In this document: piece after piece, positions 22,910 through 32,100 of the stretch
Layout: each line of letters opens with the position of its first letter
Numbering within the stretch: the stretch's first letter is position 1
Source: an uncultured Rhizobiaceae group bacterium
Lineage (GTDB): Bacteria; Pseudomonadota; Alphaproteobacteria; Rhizobiales; Rhizobiaceae
Direction of reading: 5' to 3'
NCBI GenBank assembly: GCA_937930845.1
Contig: CALHBJ010000016.1
Span: forward strand, 1-35,347
DNA length: 35,347 nucleotides
The notes under the pieces: model-generated
What the model was told of the DNA's origin: nothing
The model's database searches: none
What the model saw: only the letters and a program-made list of their open reading frames with translations
Program-made: the position numbers and the translations under genes

Positions 22910-24283
22910 ATGAATGTACACGTGAAAGACGATAATTTTCTGAAAGAAAACAATGCCCGTCACATGTGGCATCCCATGGCACATCCCGCTGACAGTCTTG
23001 CCAACCCGCCTGCCATCATCACCAAGGGCGAAGGCGTTCACATCACAGATATTGATGGCCACAGGGTTGTCGATGCCGTCGGTGGCCTTTGGAACGTCAA
23101 TCTTGGCTTTTCATGCGAACCGGTGAAACAGGCCATCACACGCCAGCTTGACGTATTGCCCTATTACTCCACCTTCCGGGGCACCACGAATGATTGCGCA
23201 ATCGAGCTTTCCTATGAGCTTGCCAATTTCTTTGAACCCGATGGTCTAGTGCGGGCTTTTTATACATCCGGCGGCGGGGACAGTGTGGAAACGGCTTTGC
23301 GCCTGTCACGGCAATATCACAAAGTGCGCGGCGAGCCGGGACGTGTGAAATTCATCAGCCTCAAAAAGGGCTATCACGGCACCCATATGGGCGGCGCAAG
23401 TGTCAATGGGAATGCCAATTTCAGAACTCAGTATGAGCCTCTGTTGCCCGGCTGCCACCACATTCCTGCCCCCTATACCTATCGCAATCCCTTCAATGAG
23501 AGTGATCCGGCAAAACTGGCGCAGCTCTGCGCTGCGGCACTGGAAGACGAAATTGCGTTTCAGGGCGCCAGTACGATTGCGGCCTTTATCATGGAACCTA
23601 TTTTGGGTGCCGGTGGGGTCATTCCACCCCATGAAAGCTTCATGCCCATGGTGCGCGAAATTTGCGACCGCAATGGCATATTGCTGATTGCCGATGAGGT
23701 CATCACCGCCTTTGGCAGAACGGGTTCCTGGAGCGGTTCACGCCATTGGGGCGTGAAGCCGGACATGGCCTGCACTGCCAAAGCCATCACCAACGGATAT
23801 TTCCCTTTTGGCGCCGTGATGATGGCCCAGGGGGTTGTGGATGTGTTTGAAAATGACAAAACAGGAAATGCCAATGTGGGGCACGGTTATACCTATTCCG
23901 GCCATCCCGTTGGCGCAGCTGCCGCAATCGCCTGCCTGGCCGAAACCAAACGCCTCAATGTTGCCGACAATGCTGCTGCACGTGGCAAGGAACTATATGA
24001 GGGCTGCCTCAAGCTGATGGAAAAATATGAACTCATTGGCGATGTCCGTGGTGGACACGGCCTGATGACAGCCATGGAACTTGTATCCGACCGGAAAACC
24101 AAAATGCCGATTGATAAAGCGCTGCCGATGCGCCTGCAGGAGGCGACTTATCAAAACGGCACAATGGTTCGGGTTTCCGGACCCAACGTGATTTTGTCAC
24201 CGGCTCTGATCTTAACCCAGGCGGACGTGGAAACGATATTGTCTTCGCTGGATGCCGGTTTTTCCGCCGTATCGGGCAACTGA
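22910..24283 (+). CDS. Class III (omega) aminotransferase, PLP-dependent
   Basis: A protein of about 457 residues of the class III aminotransferase family. Landmarks are FYTSGGGDSVETALRLSRQYH, KKGYHGTHMGG, LLIADEVITAFGRTGSWSGS with the PLP-ring Asp, and the Schiff-base lysine in ACTAKAITNGYFPFGAVM (about residue 291). N-terminal HMWHPMAHP resembles beta-alanine:pyruvate and taurine:pyruvate-type enzymes. It transfers an amino group from an omega- or beta-amino acid or amine to pyruvate or 2-oxoglutarate. The ATG at 22910 follows the IclR stop by 2 bases; an ATG at 22889 inside iclR would add seven residues and cannot be excluded. Operonic with iclR and the MBL-fold gene (3-base gap). It may process the amino acid left after N-demethylation. 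Confidence 0.93.
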   Translation: MNVHVKDDNFLKENNARHMWHPMAHPADSLANPPAIITKGEGVHITDIDGHRVVDAVGGLWNVNLGFSCEPVKQAITRQLDVLPYYSTFRGTTNDCAIELSYELANFFEPDGLVRAFYTSGGGDSVETALRLSRQYHKVRGEPGRVKFISLKKGYHGTHMGGASVNGNANFRTQYEPLLPGCHHIPAPYTYRNPFNESDPAKLAQLCAAALEDEIAFQGASTIAAFIMEPILGAGGVIPPHESFMPMVREICDRNGILLIADEVITAFGRTGSWSGSRHWGVKPDMACTAKAITNGYFPFGAVMMAQGVVDVFENDKTGNANVGHGYTYSGHPVGAAAAIACLAETKRLNVADNAAARGKELYEGCLKLMEKYELIGDVRGGHGLMTAMELVSDRKTKMPIDKALPMRLQEATYQNGTMVRVSGPNVILSPALILTQADVETILSSLDAGFSAVSGN

Positions 24284-24286
24284 CCC

Positions 24287-25147
24287 ATGGAGGATGAACA
24301 GTTTGTTGCCCTGTTGGGCACCAAAGGCGGGCCTGCGATCCGGCCCGGCTCCACAATGCCCACATCAAGCATGATCTGCCTCAACGGGCAGATGGCCGTG
24401 ATTGACTGCGGGTTGGGCGTCACATCGGGACTGGTTGCACAGGGTGTGGAACTGAAATCGCTGGGCCTGATTTTCATCACCCATTTGCATTCCGACCACT
24501 ATCTCGAACTTGGCCCCTTGTTGCACACGGCCTGGACTGCGGGTCTGAAATCTCCGGTTGAAATTTGGGGGCCGCAAGGATTGCAAGACTATTGGAATGC
24601 CTTTTTGCTTTCCATGAAGGCCGATATTGATCTGCGCATGGAAGATGAAGGCCGCCCCGCCCTGGACGGGCTCGTCACGATCAAAACCATAAGCGAGGGT
24701 CGTTTCTACGAGGGCGCTGCATTTAGCGTCACCGCACTTGAAAACGTCCACCCACCCCTTGTGGACACATTTGCCCTGTCATTTCGCTCCGCTGGAAATC
24801 ACGTGGTGTTTTCAGGCGATACGGCCTATCTGCCGGCTTTGGCGGAATTTGCACAAGGCGCTGACCTGCTCATCCATGAAGCCATGCTTGAAGATGCACT
24901 TGGGCCGCTGATGAAACGTATCGGAAATGCCGATGACCGGTTGATGAAGCACTGGTTGAGATCGCACACTTTTGCCCATGATGCCGCCCGGATCGCGACC
25001 CAGGCCAAGGTGAAAGCACTCGCTCTCAACCACCTCATTCCATCGGATGATCCCAATTTCACCGAGCAGGATTGGCGCAGTGCTGTGGCCCCTCATTTTG
25101 ACGGCGTATTTCACCTGGGCAAGGACGGGCTGCGCATAGCGCTTTGA
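24287..25147 (+). CDS. MBL-fold metal-dependent hydrolase
   Basis: A 286-residue metallo-beta-lactamase-fold protein. The zinc motif is THLHSDH (His66, His68, Asp70, His71), with further expected ligands in FSGDTAY and LNHLIPSD near the C-terminus. The overall pattern (SSMICLNGQMAVIDCGLG at the start, HEAMLED, HTFAHDAARIATQAKVKALALNHL at the end) is close to the tRNase Z / arylsulfatase-like branch. In bacterial catabolic operons that branch is often a lactonase, esterase or ring-opening hydrolase rather than a nuclease. It starts 3 bases after the aminotransferase stop, so the pair is co-translated and a hydrolytic step linked to the aminotransferase product is plausible. Substrate not known. 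Confidence 0.88.
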   Translation: MEDEQFVALLGTKGGPAIRPGSTMPTSSMICLNGQMAVIDCGLGVTSGLVAQGVELKSLGLIFITHLHSDHYLELGPLLHTAWTAGLKSPVEIWGPQGLQDYWNAFLLSMKADIDLRMEDEGRPALDGLVTIKTISEGRFYEGAAFSVTALENVHPPLVDTFALSFRSAGNHVVFSGDTAYLPALAEFAQGADLLIHEAMLEDALGPLMKRIGNADDRLMKHWLRSHTFAHDAARIATQAKVKALALNHLIPSDDPNFTEQDWRSAVAPHFDGVFHLGKDGLRIAL

Positions 25148-25359
25148 AAACAACCTTGTTGAAAGGCGGGCCTGCCATCGCCGACCAAAGAATTATGCGT
25201 CTCCACGAGTTCCTCCTCTGATTTCTCCTGTGGCGTCATCGAGCTGATTTCTGCAAGAATCTGCGATAGACAACCGTTTTCTGAAATTATGAAATCCTTC
25301 CAGCGCCCATTGTGTTTCCCAAGGCAAACAGAAGAAGGAGTGGCTCTGTGGACAGCAAG

Positions 25360-25479
25360 ATGGTGCTCTGCTCGTCTCACAGGATATCTGGGCCAGCGCG
25401 GAACGATTTCGATCTGCGGATGCGAAAGCAAGGCATCGACAAGGTAATCCTGGGCGGCATGGTCGCCAATGGCGTTTAG
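25360..25479 (+). pseudogene. Cysteine hydrolase (isochorismatase-like) fragment
   Basis: The otherwise gene-free stretch between the MBL-fold gene and soxC (25148-25569) contains a short open frame ending ISGPARNDFDLRMRKQGID KVILGGMVANGV before a TAG. This resembles the middle of isochorismatase-family cysteine hydrolases, where ...LRKxGIDKVILGGMxAN is followed by the catalytic-Cys segment. Here the frame stops exactly before that cysteine and nothing downstream in any frame continues the family. Similarity may extend upstream to about 25310. I read it as the remnant of a deleted or interrupted hydrolase gene. No intact start or ribosome site is present. The remainder of the gap holds nothing I can assign. 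Confidence 0.5.
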
Positions 25480-25569
25480 TGGACTGACGATGCGATCGCC
25501 CGAATTCAAGAGTCTGCCTAACAATACTCCACTGCCAAATTGAAACACAATTTAGAAGGTGCACGCTCC

Positions 25570-26862
25570 ATGACTTCCTCTAAGCTTCCTCCCCTTAGCA
25601 CGGAAGAACACGCTGCCGGGAACGGCCTCGTTTCCCGTCGTTGGCTGCTTCGCACGGGCTTGCCCGCCGCAAGTGCCTTGGGTCTGTCTTCCGGATTGGT
25701 TCATGCTAAGGAGTTGGAAGTTCCAGACTGGAGCACTTCGCCCGGCCTTGATTTGACCGGTTACGGTCAACCGTCACCTTTTGAAAGCGAAGTTGTACGC
25801 CCCAAACTGCCTTTGTTTCCTGAAGGTATCGGAGATGGGTCGGGCGTCTCATTCACACCATTAGAAAAACTCGCAGGCACCATCACGCCCAACGGTCTTT
25901 TCTTTGAGCGGCATCACAGCGGCATTCCTGAGATCGACCCGGCGAAACATCAATTCGCCATCCACGGACTTGTTGAACGTCCGCTTGTTTTCACGGTTGA
26001 AGCACTGTTGCGCTACCCCATGGTAACCAAGACCTGCTTCATTGAATGCGCTGGCAACAGCCTGTTCAACAGCTTCGATGAAGCCCAGCAACGTACCGCG
26101 GGCGAAATCCACGGCCTGATCGGAAATGCCGAATGGGCCGGTGTGTCACTTGCGCAACTGCTGGATGAAGCCGGCGTGTCGCCACAGGGAAAATGGTTGG
26201 TCGCCGAAGGTGCTGATGCTGCCAAAATGAGCCGCTCTATTCCGATCGAGAAAGCGATTAATGGAGATGCGTTTATCGCGCTCTATCAAAATGGCGAAAG
26301 GATCCGCCCGGAACAGGGGTATCCAATGCGGCTTGTAGTGCCCGGATGGCAGGGCAGCATGAATGTCAAATGGCTGCGCCGGATCAAGGTGGTTTCGGCC
26401 CCCGTGTACACAAAGGACGAAACCTCAAAATACACTTTGTTGCAAAAAGACGGCAAGTCGCGCCAGTTCACGTATGAGATGGGTGTAAAATCCGTCATCA
26501 CCTCCCCTTCGCCCGGGAAAGAACTGGGCGCAAAAGGTCTGTACCAAATCAGCGGTCTGGCGTGGTCAGGTGCCGGGCGGATTACCAGGGTTGAAGTTTC
26601 AGCCGATGGTGGTGTGACCTGGGCTGACGCAATGATCCCCGATCAGACACCGGCACGCGCTCTCACCCGGTTCCAATTGCCATGGCAATGGGGCGGCCAG
26701 CCAGCCGTATTGATGAGCCGCGCGACCGACGAAACCGGTGCCGTGCAGCCAACGCGTGAAGCCTGGTATGAACCCTATGCGGCAAACCAATTATTCCATC
26801 AAAACGCGATTCAAGCCTGGGCCGTGTCCAACAACGGAGGGATCAGCAATGTCTATGTCTAA
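25570..26862 (+). CDS. soxC: SoxC-like sulfite dehydrogenase, molybdopterin subunit
   Basis: A 430-residue protein of the sulfite oxidase/SoxC family. A Tat signal is visible (VSRRWLLRTGLPAASALGLSSGLVHA), so it is exported folded to the periplasm. The molybdenum-ligand cysteine is Cys160 in CFIECAGNS. The molybdopterin domain (IHGLVERPLVF ... GYPMRLVVPGWQG, NVKWLRRIKVV) is followed by the dimerisation domain (ISGLAWSGAGRITRVEVSADGGVTWADA). SoxC with its haem partner SoxD oxidises sulfane or sulfite sulfur in thiosulfate oxidation. I start at the ATG at 25570 after AGAAGGT; a TTG ten codons upstream is less likely. It overlaps the cytochrome gene by 14 bases. No other sox genes are nearby, so a stand-alone sulfite oxidation role is possible. 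Confidence 0.9.
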   Translation: MTSSKLPPLSTEEHAAGNGLVSRRWLLRTGLPAASALGLSSGLVHAKELEVPDWSTSPGLDLTGYGQPSPFESEVVRPKLPLFPEGIGDGSGVSFTPLEKLAGTITPNGLFFERHHSGIPEIDPAKHQFAIHGLVERPLVFTVEALLRYPMVTKTCFIECAGNSLFNSFDEAQQRTAGEIHGLIGNAEWAGVSLAQLLDEAGVSPQGKWLVAEGADAAKMSRSIPIEKAINGDAFIALYQNGERIRPEQGYPMRLVVPGWQGSMNVKWLRRIKVVSAPVYTKDETSKYTLLQKDGKSRQFTYEMGVKSVITSPSPGKELGAKGLYQISGLAWSGAGRITRVEVSADGGVTWADAMIPDQTPARALTRFQLPWQWGGQPAVLMSRATDETGAVQPTREAWYEPYAANQLFHQNAIQAWAVSNNGGISNVYV

Positions 26863-27382
26863 GCTTGGCTCACTACTGGTCGTGGCCGCAGCGGCGGTAT
26901 CACTTTCCATGCCCGCACTTGCCCAAAGCCAGGGGAAAGTCGTCAGTGAAAGCGACCTTGCCAAATGGGATATTTCCATTGGACCTGATGGTGTTGGACT
27001 TCCCGCAGGTAGCGGTACATCAGCCAAAGGCGCCACCGTTTGGTCAGAACAATGCTCGGCATGTCATGGCGAAAACGGCAAAGGCGGTCCAGCCGGAGAT
27101 TTGGTTGGCGGCGTCGGATCGCTGAAAAGCCCGGAGCACATCAAAACCGTGGGCAGTTTCTGGCCCTATTCAACCACGGTCTTCGACTATGTGCGGCGGG
27201 CGATGCCGTACAATGCGCCCGGCAGTCTAAGCGACGATGAGGTCTATGCCATTGTCGCCTATCTGCTCAACCGGAACAAAATTATTGCCGACGACGCAGT
27301 TATGAATGCCGAAAGCCTGCCAAAAGTTAAGATGCCAAATGCCGATGGGTTCATTTCATATTGGCCCTTAACCAAGCAATGA
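26849..27382 (+). CDS. Mono-haem cytochrome c, SoxD/SorB-like electron acceptor
   Basis: A 177-residue exported cytochrome. A Sec signal peptide (MSMSKLGSLLVVAAAAVSLSMPALA|QS) precedes one c-type haem site, CSACH (Cys69, Cys72, His73); Met119 in RRAMPYNAPG is the likely sixth ligand. The C-terminus (SDDEVYAIVAYLLNRN ... ADGFISYWP) is like the haem domain of SoxD. Full SoxD proteins are roughly twice this size with two haem domains, so this is a short form, closer in architecture to SorB-type partners. The start is set by GGAGGG 8 bases before the ATG inside the end of soxC. It should accept electrons from the SoxC-like subunit in the periplasm. There is no sign of frameshift in the visible reading frame. 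Confidence 0.88.
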   Translation: MSMSKLGSLLVVAAAAVSLSMPALAQSQGKVVSESDLAKWDISIGPDGVGLPAGSGTSAKGATVWSEQCSACHGENGKGGPAGDLVGGVGSLKSPEHIKTVGSFWPYSTTVFDYVRRAMPYNAPGSLSDDEVYAIVAYLLNRNKIIADDAVMNAESLPKVKMPNADGFISYWPLTKQ

Positions 27383-27406
27383 AATCAAAAAGTTAGCGAG
27401 CACAAA

Positions 27407-28174
27407 ATGCACGAACATGTAAGTTATATCCTGGGCGGATCATCCGGCATGGGTTTTGCCACAGCAAAGCAGCTTGTTGAGAGTGGTCATAATGTTGTCC
27501 TGTTCTCTCAAGGGGTCGATCGGCTGGAAAAGGCCGTGGCCGATCTCAACGCCCTCAAAGCCGGGTCGGTGGAATCCATCGCAGTGAACCTGCGCGATGC
27601 CGATGCAGTGGCGGCGGTCATCAAAAAGATCGACGGGGAAACCCGTCACATCAACCATTTGGTCAATGCAGCCGGTGTATTCGCGCCAAAGCCGTTTATT
27701 GATACCGAGTTGGAAGACTATGACAAATACATGGACCTGAACCGTTCCACGTATTTCTTCACCCAAGCGGTTGTGCGCAACATGATGAAGAATGAGGGCG
27801 GTTCGATTGTGAACATTGGCTCCATGTGGGCCCATCAGGCAATCAAGGCCACGCCGTCAGCGGCTTATTCTATGGCCAAAGCGGGCATTCATTCTTTGAC
27901 ACAACATCTCGCCATGGAACTGGGAGAACACAATATCCGTGTCAATGCGATCGCCCCTGCGGTGGTAATCACGCCTATTTATGGCGCATTTATTGAACCT
28001 GACAAAATCGAAGAAACGTTGACCGATGGCTTTGATGCGTTTCATCCCATTGGCCGTGTCGGACAAGTTGAAGACATCGCCAACCACGCTGTGTTCCTGC
28101 TGTCTGAAAAGGCCGGTTGGACAACAGGTGCTGTTCACAATGTTGACGGCGGTGTGATGGCCGGTCGAAACTAG
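27407..28174 (+). CDS. SDR family NAD(P)-dependent oxidoreductase
   Basis: A 255-residue classical short-chain dehydrogenase/reductase. The cofactor loop is LGGSSGMGFATA (9-20, a Ser-Ser variant of TGxxxGIG), NAAG lies at 87-90, the catalytic Ser139 and YSMAK (Tyr154, Lys158) are present, and the C-terminus has the usual NVDGGVMAG. It oxidises an alcohol or reduces a carbonyl with NAD(P)(H); the substrate is not inferable. It begins 24 bases after the cytochrome and is the last gene of the soxC-like transcript. Why an SDR accompanies a sulfite dehydrogenase is unclear. An inverted repeat about 50 bases after the stop probably ends the transcript. Confidence 0.92.
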   Translation: MHEHVSYILGGSSGMGFATAKQLVESGHNVVLFSQGVDRLEKAVADLNALKAGSVESIAVNLRDADAVAAVIKKIDGETRHINHLVNAAGVFAPKPFIDTELEDYDKYMDLNRSTYFFTQAVVRNMMKNEGGSIVNIGSMWAHQAIKATPSAAYSMAKAGIHSLTQHLAMELGEHNIRVNAIAPAVVITPIYGAFIEPDKIEETLTDGFDAFHPIGRVGQVEDIANHAVFLLSEKAGWTTGAVHNVDGGVMAGRN

Positions 28175-28224
28175 ATCGCACATCTCGAATTCAACAGATT
28201 AAGAACGATCAAGTTCAAGAACAA

Positions 28225-28251
28225 ATCCTGGTCCAAGGGCCGGACCAGGAT
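28225..28251 (+). terminator. Inverted repeat after the SDR gene, terminator-like
   Basis: A perfect 10-bp stem (ATCCTGGTCC / GGACCAGGAT) with a 7-base loop lies 50 bases downstream of the SDR stop. It has no T-run on either side, so it may be a factor-assisted terminator, an mRNA-stabilising hairpin or an element end rather than a classical intrinsic terminator. Confidence 0.55.
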
Positions 28252-28397
28252 ACTGCCGAACCAAACCAACACATGCTAGTGCATGAATTTCGTATCTGAT
28301 GCATTCGCATGACCCGCGAATTGCACAAGATCATTCAATGGTGCGGAAAATCCCACACGATTTCCGGCGACAACAGAACAAAATAATCGGCATTTCC

Positions 28398-28517
28398 ATG
28401 TTGAAACGGCATCAGGAACCTGGCGTCGAACGGCATTACATCGCCCCGGGCAAGCCCATGTTGAACGGAGTTATGGAAGGCTTGAATGGAACTTCCAGAG
28501 ATAAATGTATGGTTTAG
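28398..28517 (+). pseudogene. IS3-family transposase (orfB, DDE integrase core) fragment
   Basis: The frame contains [17 protein letters not shown] and NGVMEGLNGTSRDKCMV. This clearly resembles the conserved IS3-family integrase segment in which [26 protein letters not shown] carries the catalytic glutamate. Here the Glu of the ES-F-N-G segment is kept as MEGLNG, but substitutions, the missing N-terminal two thirds of the protein and a TAG right after the motif show that it is dead. No terminal inverted repeats or target duplications could be identified with confidence. It marks an old insertion or rearrangement on the right side of the soxC block. Confidence 0.65.
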
Positions 28518-29174
28518 ACGCTCTTGTCATCACGTTTGCAAGCCTCCGCGCCGGACGACTTCCCATTGTTGGATGAGTTTAACTAAATACCGTGGGCCTC
28601 GTATCTGACGGATGCATTCTTGGTCGGTATGTCTGCTATTCAGATCAGAGTTTTTTACCATGAGCGCCAAAAATGGGGCTCAAATAGGTAACCGCAGGCA
28701 TGTCGTTGTGAGTACAACTTGCACCCCCGATCATTGTCGGTCTGTCCGCTTCTCGGACATCCATGGCAAAGATATTGGGCCAGCGATGAATGGCGGCTTT
28801 GGTGATTTCGGGCAGCAATTCCAAACTGCGACCCAATGACCGGTAAGGGCCGGCTGCGCCACAACCGACCCACTCTGTTAGACTTCAACGCCCTCAGATA
28901 TGGAAAGCGCATCTTCAAAGGCACAGAACCTCCTCATCTGAATAACGCTTCCTCGCCACAATCGGGAACTCCAAAACTAGAACAATAATGGCCTAGTTTT
29001 AAGAGGCTGGGACATTGGTTTCACAATGCCATTCACACGGTTCCATACTTTTGGATCAAGTAAGATTTTACCAATGCTGCAATGTTATCAGGAGGTAACC
29101 GATCTGGATTTCGCCAAGAGATCGAAAATCAAATAGATGCGATCCGAATAACCTATATTTCTCTCTCAACCATT
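28518..29174. other. Debris-rich intergenic stretch
   Basis: Apart from the possible remnant at 28645-28884, no gene is supported here. An inverted repeat with 8-bp arms (AAAACTAG at 28973-28980, CTAGTTTT at 28993-29000) lies about 180 bases beyond the stop of the outer-membrane protein gene. Its arms end in four T residues on either strand, so a weak bidirectional terminator is possible. AT content rises towards 29160. Confidence 0.35.
28645..28884 (-). pseudogene. Possible gene remnant of unknown family
   Basis: A minus-strand frame of about 79 codons lacks a convincing start but has gene-like codon use. It contains RSLELLPEITKAAIHRWPN and DRPTMIGGASCTHNDMPAVT. I do not recognise the family. 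There is no ribosome site, an in-frame stop lies directly upstream, and the neighbourhood is otherwise debris, so a decayed gene is more likely than a short functional one. Confidence 0.25.
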
Positions 29175-32100
29175 TTAGAATTTCCCGACCACGTTGACGA
29201 AGACACCGCTGTCGTCAAACGTCAGGTCTGATACGTCATCAGAGAACTTCCCGAAATTATAGCCAACACCTACTTTGAGGTTGTTTCCGAAGTGACGATA
29301 AACACCTGCAACCGCACCGTAGTAAGTAGTATCGATTTCAGGCGTGTGCAACACGCGTCCTTCGGCGAAGATATCCCAGTTTTTGATGACGTGATAATCC
29401 GCGCGTACGACACCCAAATGGGCCGATGAATCGATGAAGTCATCTGCGTTGCGTGTTGTTGAGACTTGGCCGATACGGAACCCGTATTTCGCGCCGACGC
29501 TCAAATGTTGTGTCACATCATAGGTGATGTCTGCTGACAGGATATGGCTGCGCTGTGCAGGGCCGAGAATTGAACCTGAACTCGTCACCTGATCTGCACC
29601 CGGCAGATCGTATAGGAATGTGTATTTGAACAACGCGTTCACACGGTCATTGTCCGTCGGACGGTAGGCATATCCAATGCTGCCTTTGACATAATCACCG
29701 TTCAGCAGGCTTGTTTGATCTGTATCAGAAATCGCCGCATCAATATTGCCAAGGAATCGCCAGTTCTCATTGTGCTTGATAGAGACACCCGCACTCAACA
29801 AGAAAGTGTTGCGGTCTTTGGCAGGATCAACGGAATCTTCAAACCGCGCTTCGCCCTTTAGGCGCCAGCTGGTGTGTTCTTCGTCCCTGTAGCCAGCAGA
29901 GGCCGAGATCGCGACACGTTCGATGCTCTCACCGTTTGGATCGCTCACATCGCCATATTCAACACCACCATCGATTGTCCATTTGGCAGTGGGTGTCAGT
30001 GTCACACCATATGTGCTGGTGAGTGAACGACGTTTGCCGAACATGTCGTAATTGTTTTCCATATAGGCCGAGACAATATCGTTGTAGCGATGTCTGGCCC
30101 CCATAATGAACCCGCCGTGATCGGTGCCGTCCAACACGTTGGCGGATGTATACCGACGGTCTGGGTCTATGCGATAACCGATATAGTATTTGTCGTCGGC
30201 TGTTGGACTGTAGTTCAATGCAGCCAGGCCGCCCCAACCGAGTGTTCCGTAAGACACTTCACCTTCAGCGCCGAGTTTTTCTGTGATCTGACGCTTGAAG
30301 CCGATACCAATGCGATCATTGCGATCTAGGTTGCCATCACGATGAACAGTGCCCTGCCCGAACAGATAGTAAGTCGCATCTTCATTTGGCTTATAGCTTA
30401 TCCGTGCGCCAATATCGGTTCTGCTGCCATTTTTTGCATTTGCAATTGGGCCAACCAAATGGGTGTGTTTGATGCCCAAACCGATCGTCCAGAACGGATC
30501 GAGATCGTATTCGAGTTCTGCATCGCCTTCGCGTTTGGACTTGCCAGCTGCATCTTCAAAGTCTTCATACTGCAACAGGAACCGCAGATCTTCGCGAAGG
30601 TGCCCTTTCGCATGCGCACCCCAAATCGTTTGCGTGATAGAGGTATTGTACCCAAGGGAAGAGAACCCTACTTCACGACGTTGATAATATGCGCCAACTG
30701 TCCCTTTGTAATCTGGATTGATATCCGCAAGATCGACATGCAGTTTGGCGTTATACCCCATCGCTTTGCGGTTCGTGCCCGGCGTCCCTGAAGATGTGAT
30801 GGTCAGACCGCCATTGATCGATGACGAATTGCCAAAACCTGGGCCTTCGGTTTGGGCAACCTCGCCTTCGATATATGAGTTTTCGCCCAGCTTCACATGC
30901 ACATCTGCGGCAATGACCCGTTGATCAGCCGCACCTGTTTTTTCACTAAGACCTGTCATGCCCACACGCACATTGTCACCAAGCCAAGCTTGCCCACGAC
31001 CACCGAAGGAATAGCCATCCACTTCACCAAGTGCGGGCGTGTATTCATATTGGACGACCAAATGGTTCTCATCACCACTCAACGTTCCGCTGGTCACAAT
31101 AGTTGAACTGCTCGATGTGGAAGACAATGGCTTCTTCAAAATCACCACACCCTGAGTGTAGTTGATCTCATAATCTTCGCCATATCTTAGGCTTTTGCGT
31201 GAACGAATGAGCCCTGTCACACGATCTCGGATTTCAATAGTGAGGGTTTCAGACCCTCTGTTCAAATCTTGCCGCGTGAGGAAGTAAACAGAACCGCCCG
31301 TGCCGCGCAGATCATCACGTTGTGGCAGTGTTTCGGGCTGAGATGCATATGCCTCAACTTCAATTTTGCTGTCACCATGTTTGGTGACTTTCTCAGACTT
31401 ATAAACACCACTTGCCCCATACAAGGCACGTTCATTGCGCGCAAATTCCGTGTTGCGAATGGTGGTCTTGTAATTGCCCCACATCACATGACTGTCACCA
31501 CGCTCTAAGCGTACATAGAATTTCCCATTGGTCGGCGCGTCTTCAAGCGTTGTGGAATCATCCCCATAGACGGGATAATATTTGTCAGGATCAATCCGGC
31601 GCAGAACACGACGCGGGTCTTTGGCATCAAGGTTTTTAAAGATGTTGCGCACATCATCTTCACCCGTATCTGCAGCAGCCGTCAAAAGGTATTTCCCCTT
31701 GATCTTGCCTTTGAGATAAAATGCCAAACGCCCTTTTGCATATGTGTCGCGATATTCAGAAGGATCAGCCGCAACCAATTCACCGCCGCCGAAGCGTTTG
31801 CCAATGGTCAGGTCAGCAAGACCCACATAAAACCATTCATTCTCTGGAATGTTGATGTCGCGCGAGAAGGCAATGTCACCCTTCTTGTTGCCCTGAACAG
31901 TCACATCAACAACATGCTCGCCCGGGGGCAAAATGCGCTGCACAACGAACGCGCCATCATTGTCGATGGGAATGCCTTCGCCAATGGCTTTAACTCTGTA
32001 ACCCTCTGGCACATCACGGCCATAAACGGTCACTGCACCGCCGTAGACCGGAATATTGCGGATGGCCGTACGATCATCCCCATCACCGGCTGAGACAGGT

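Noticed and set aside
25111-25564. Two overlapping minus-strand open frames of 120-145 codons between the MBL gene and soxC
   Set aside because: They show no family motifs, overlap each other and cover the plus-strand hydrolase remnant that better explains the coding signal.
22889-28174. A taurine degradation pathway (aminotransferase plus sulfite dehydrogenase)
   Set aside because: No sulfoacetaldehyde acetyltransferase, taurine transporter or taurine regulator is present, and a debris-filled gap separates the two groups.
28291-28614. Repeated CGTATCTGA...TGCATTC strings on both sides of the IS3 fragment (28291 and 28600)
   Set aside because: Imperfect and too long or gapped for a normal IS3 target duplication; could be chance, so not listed as a repeat.
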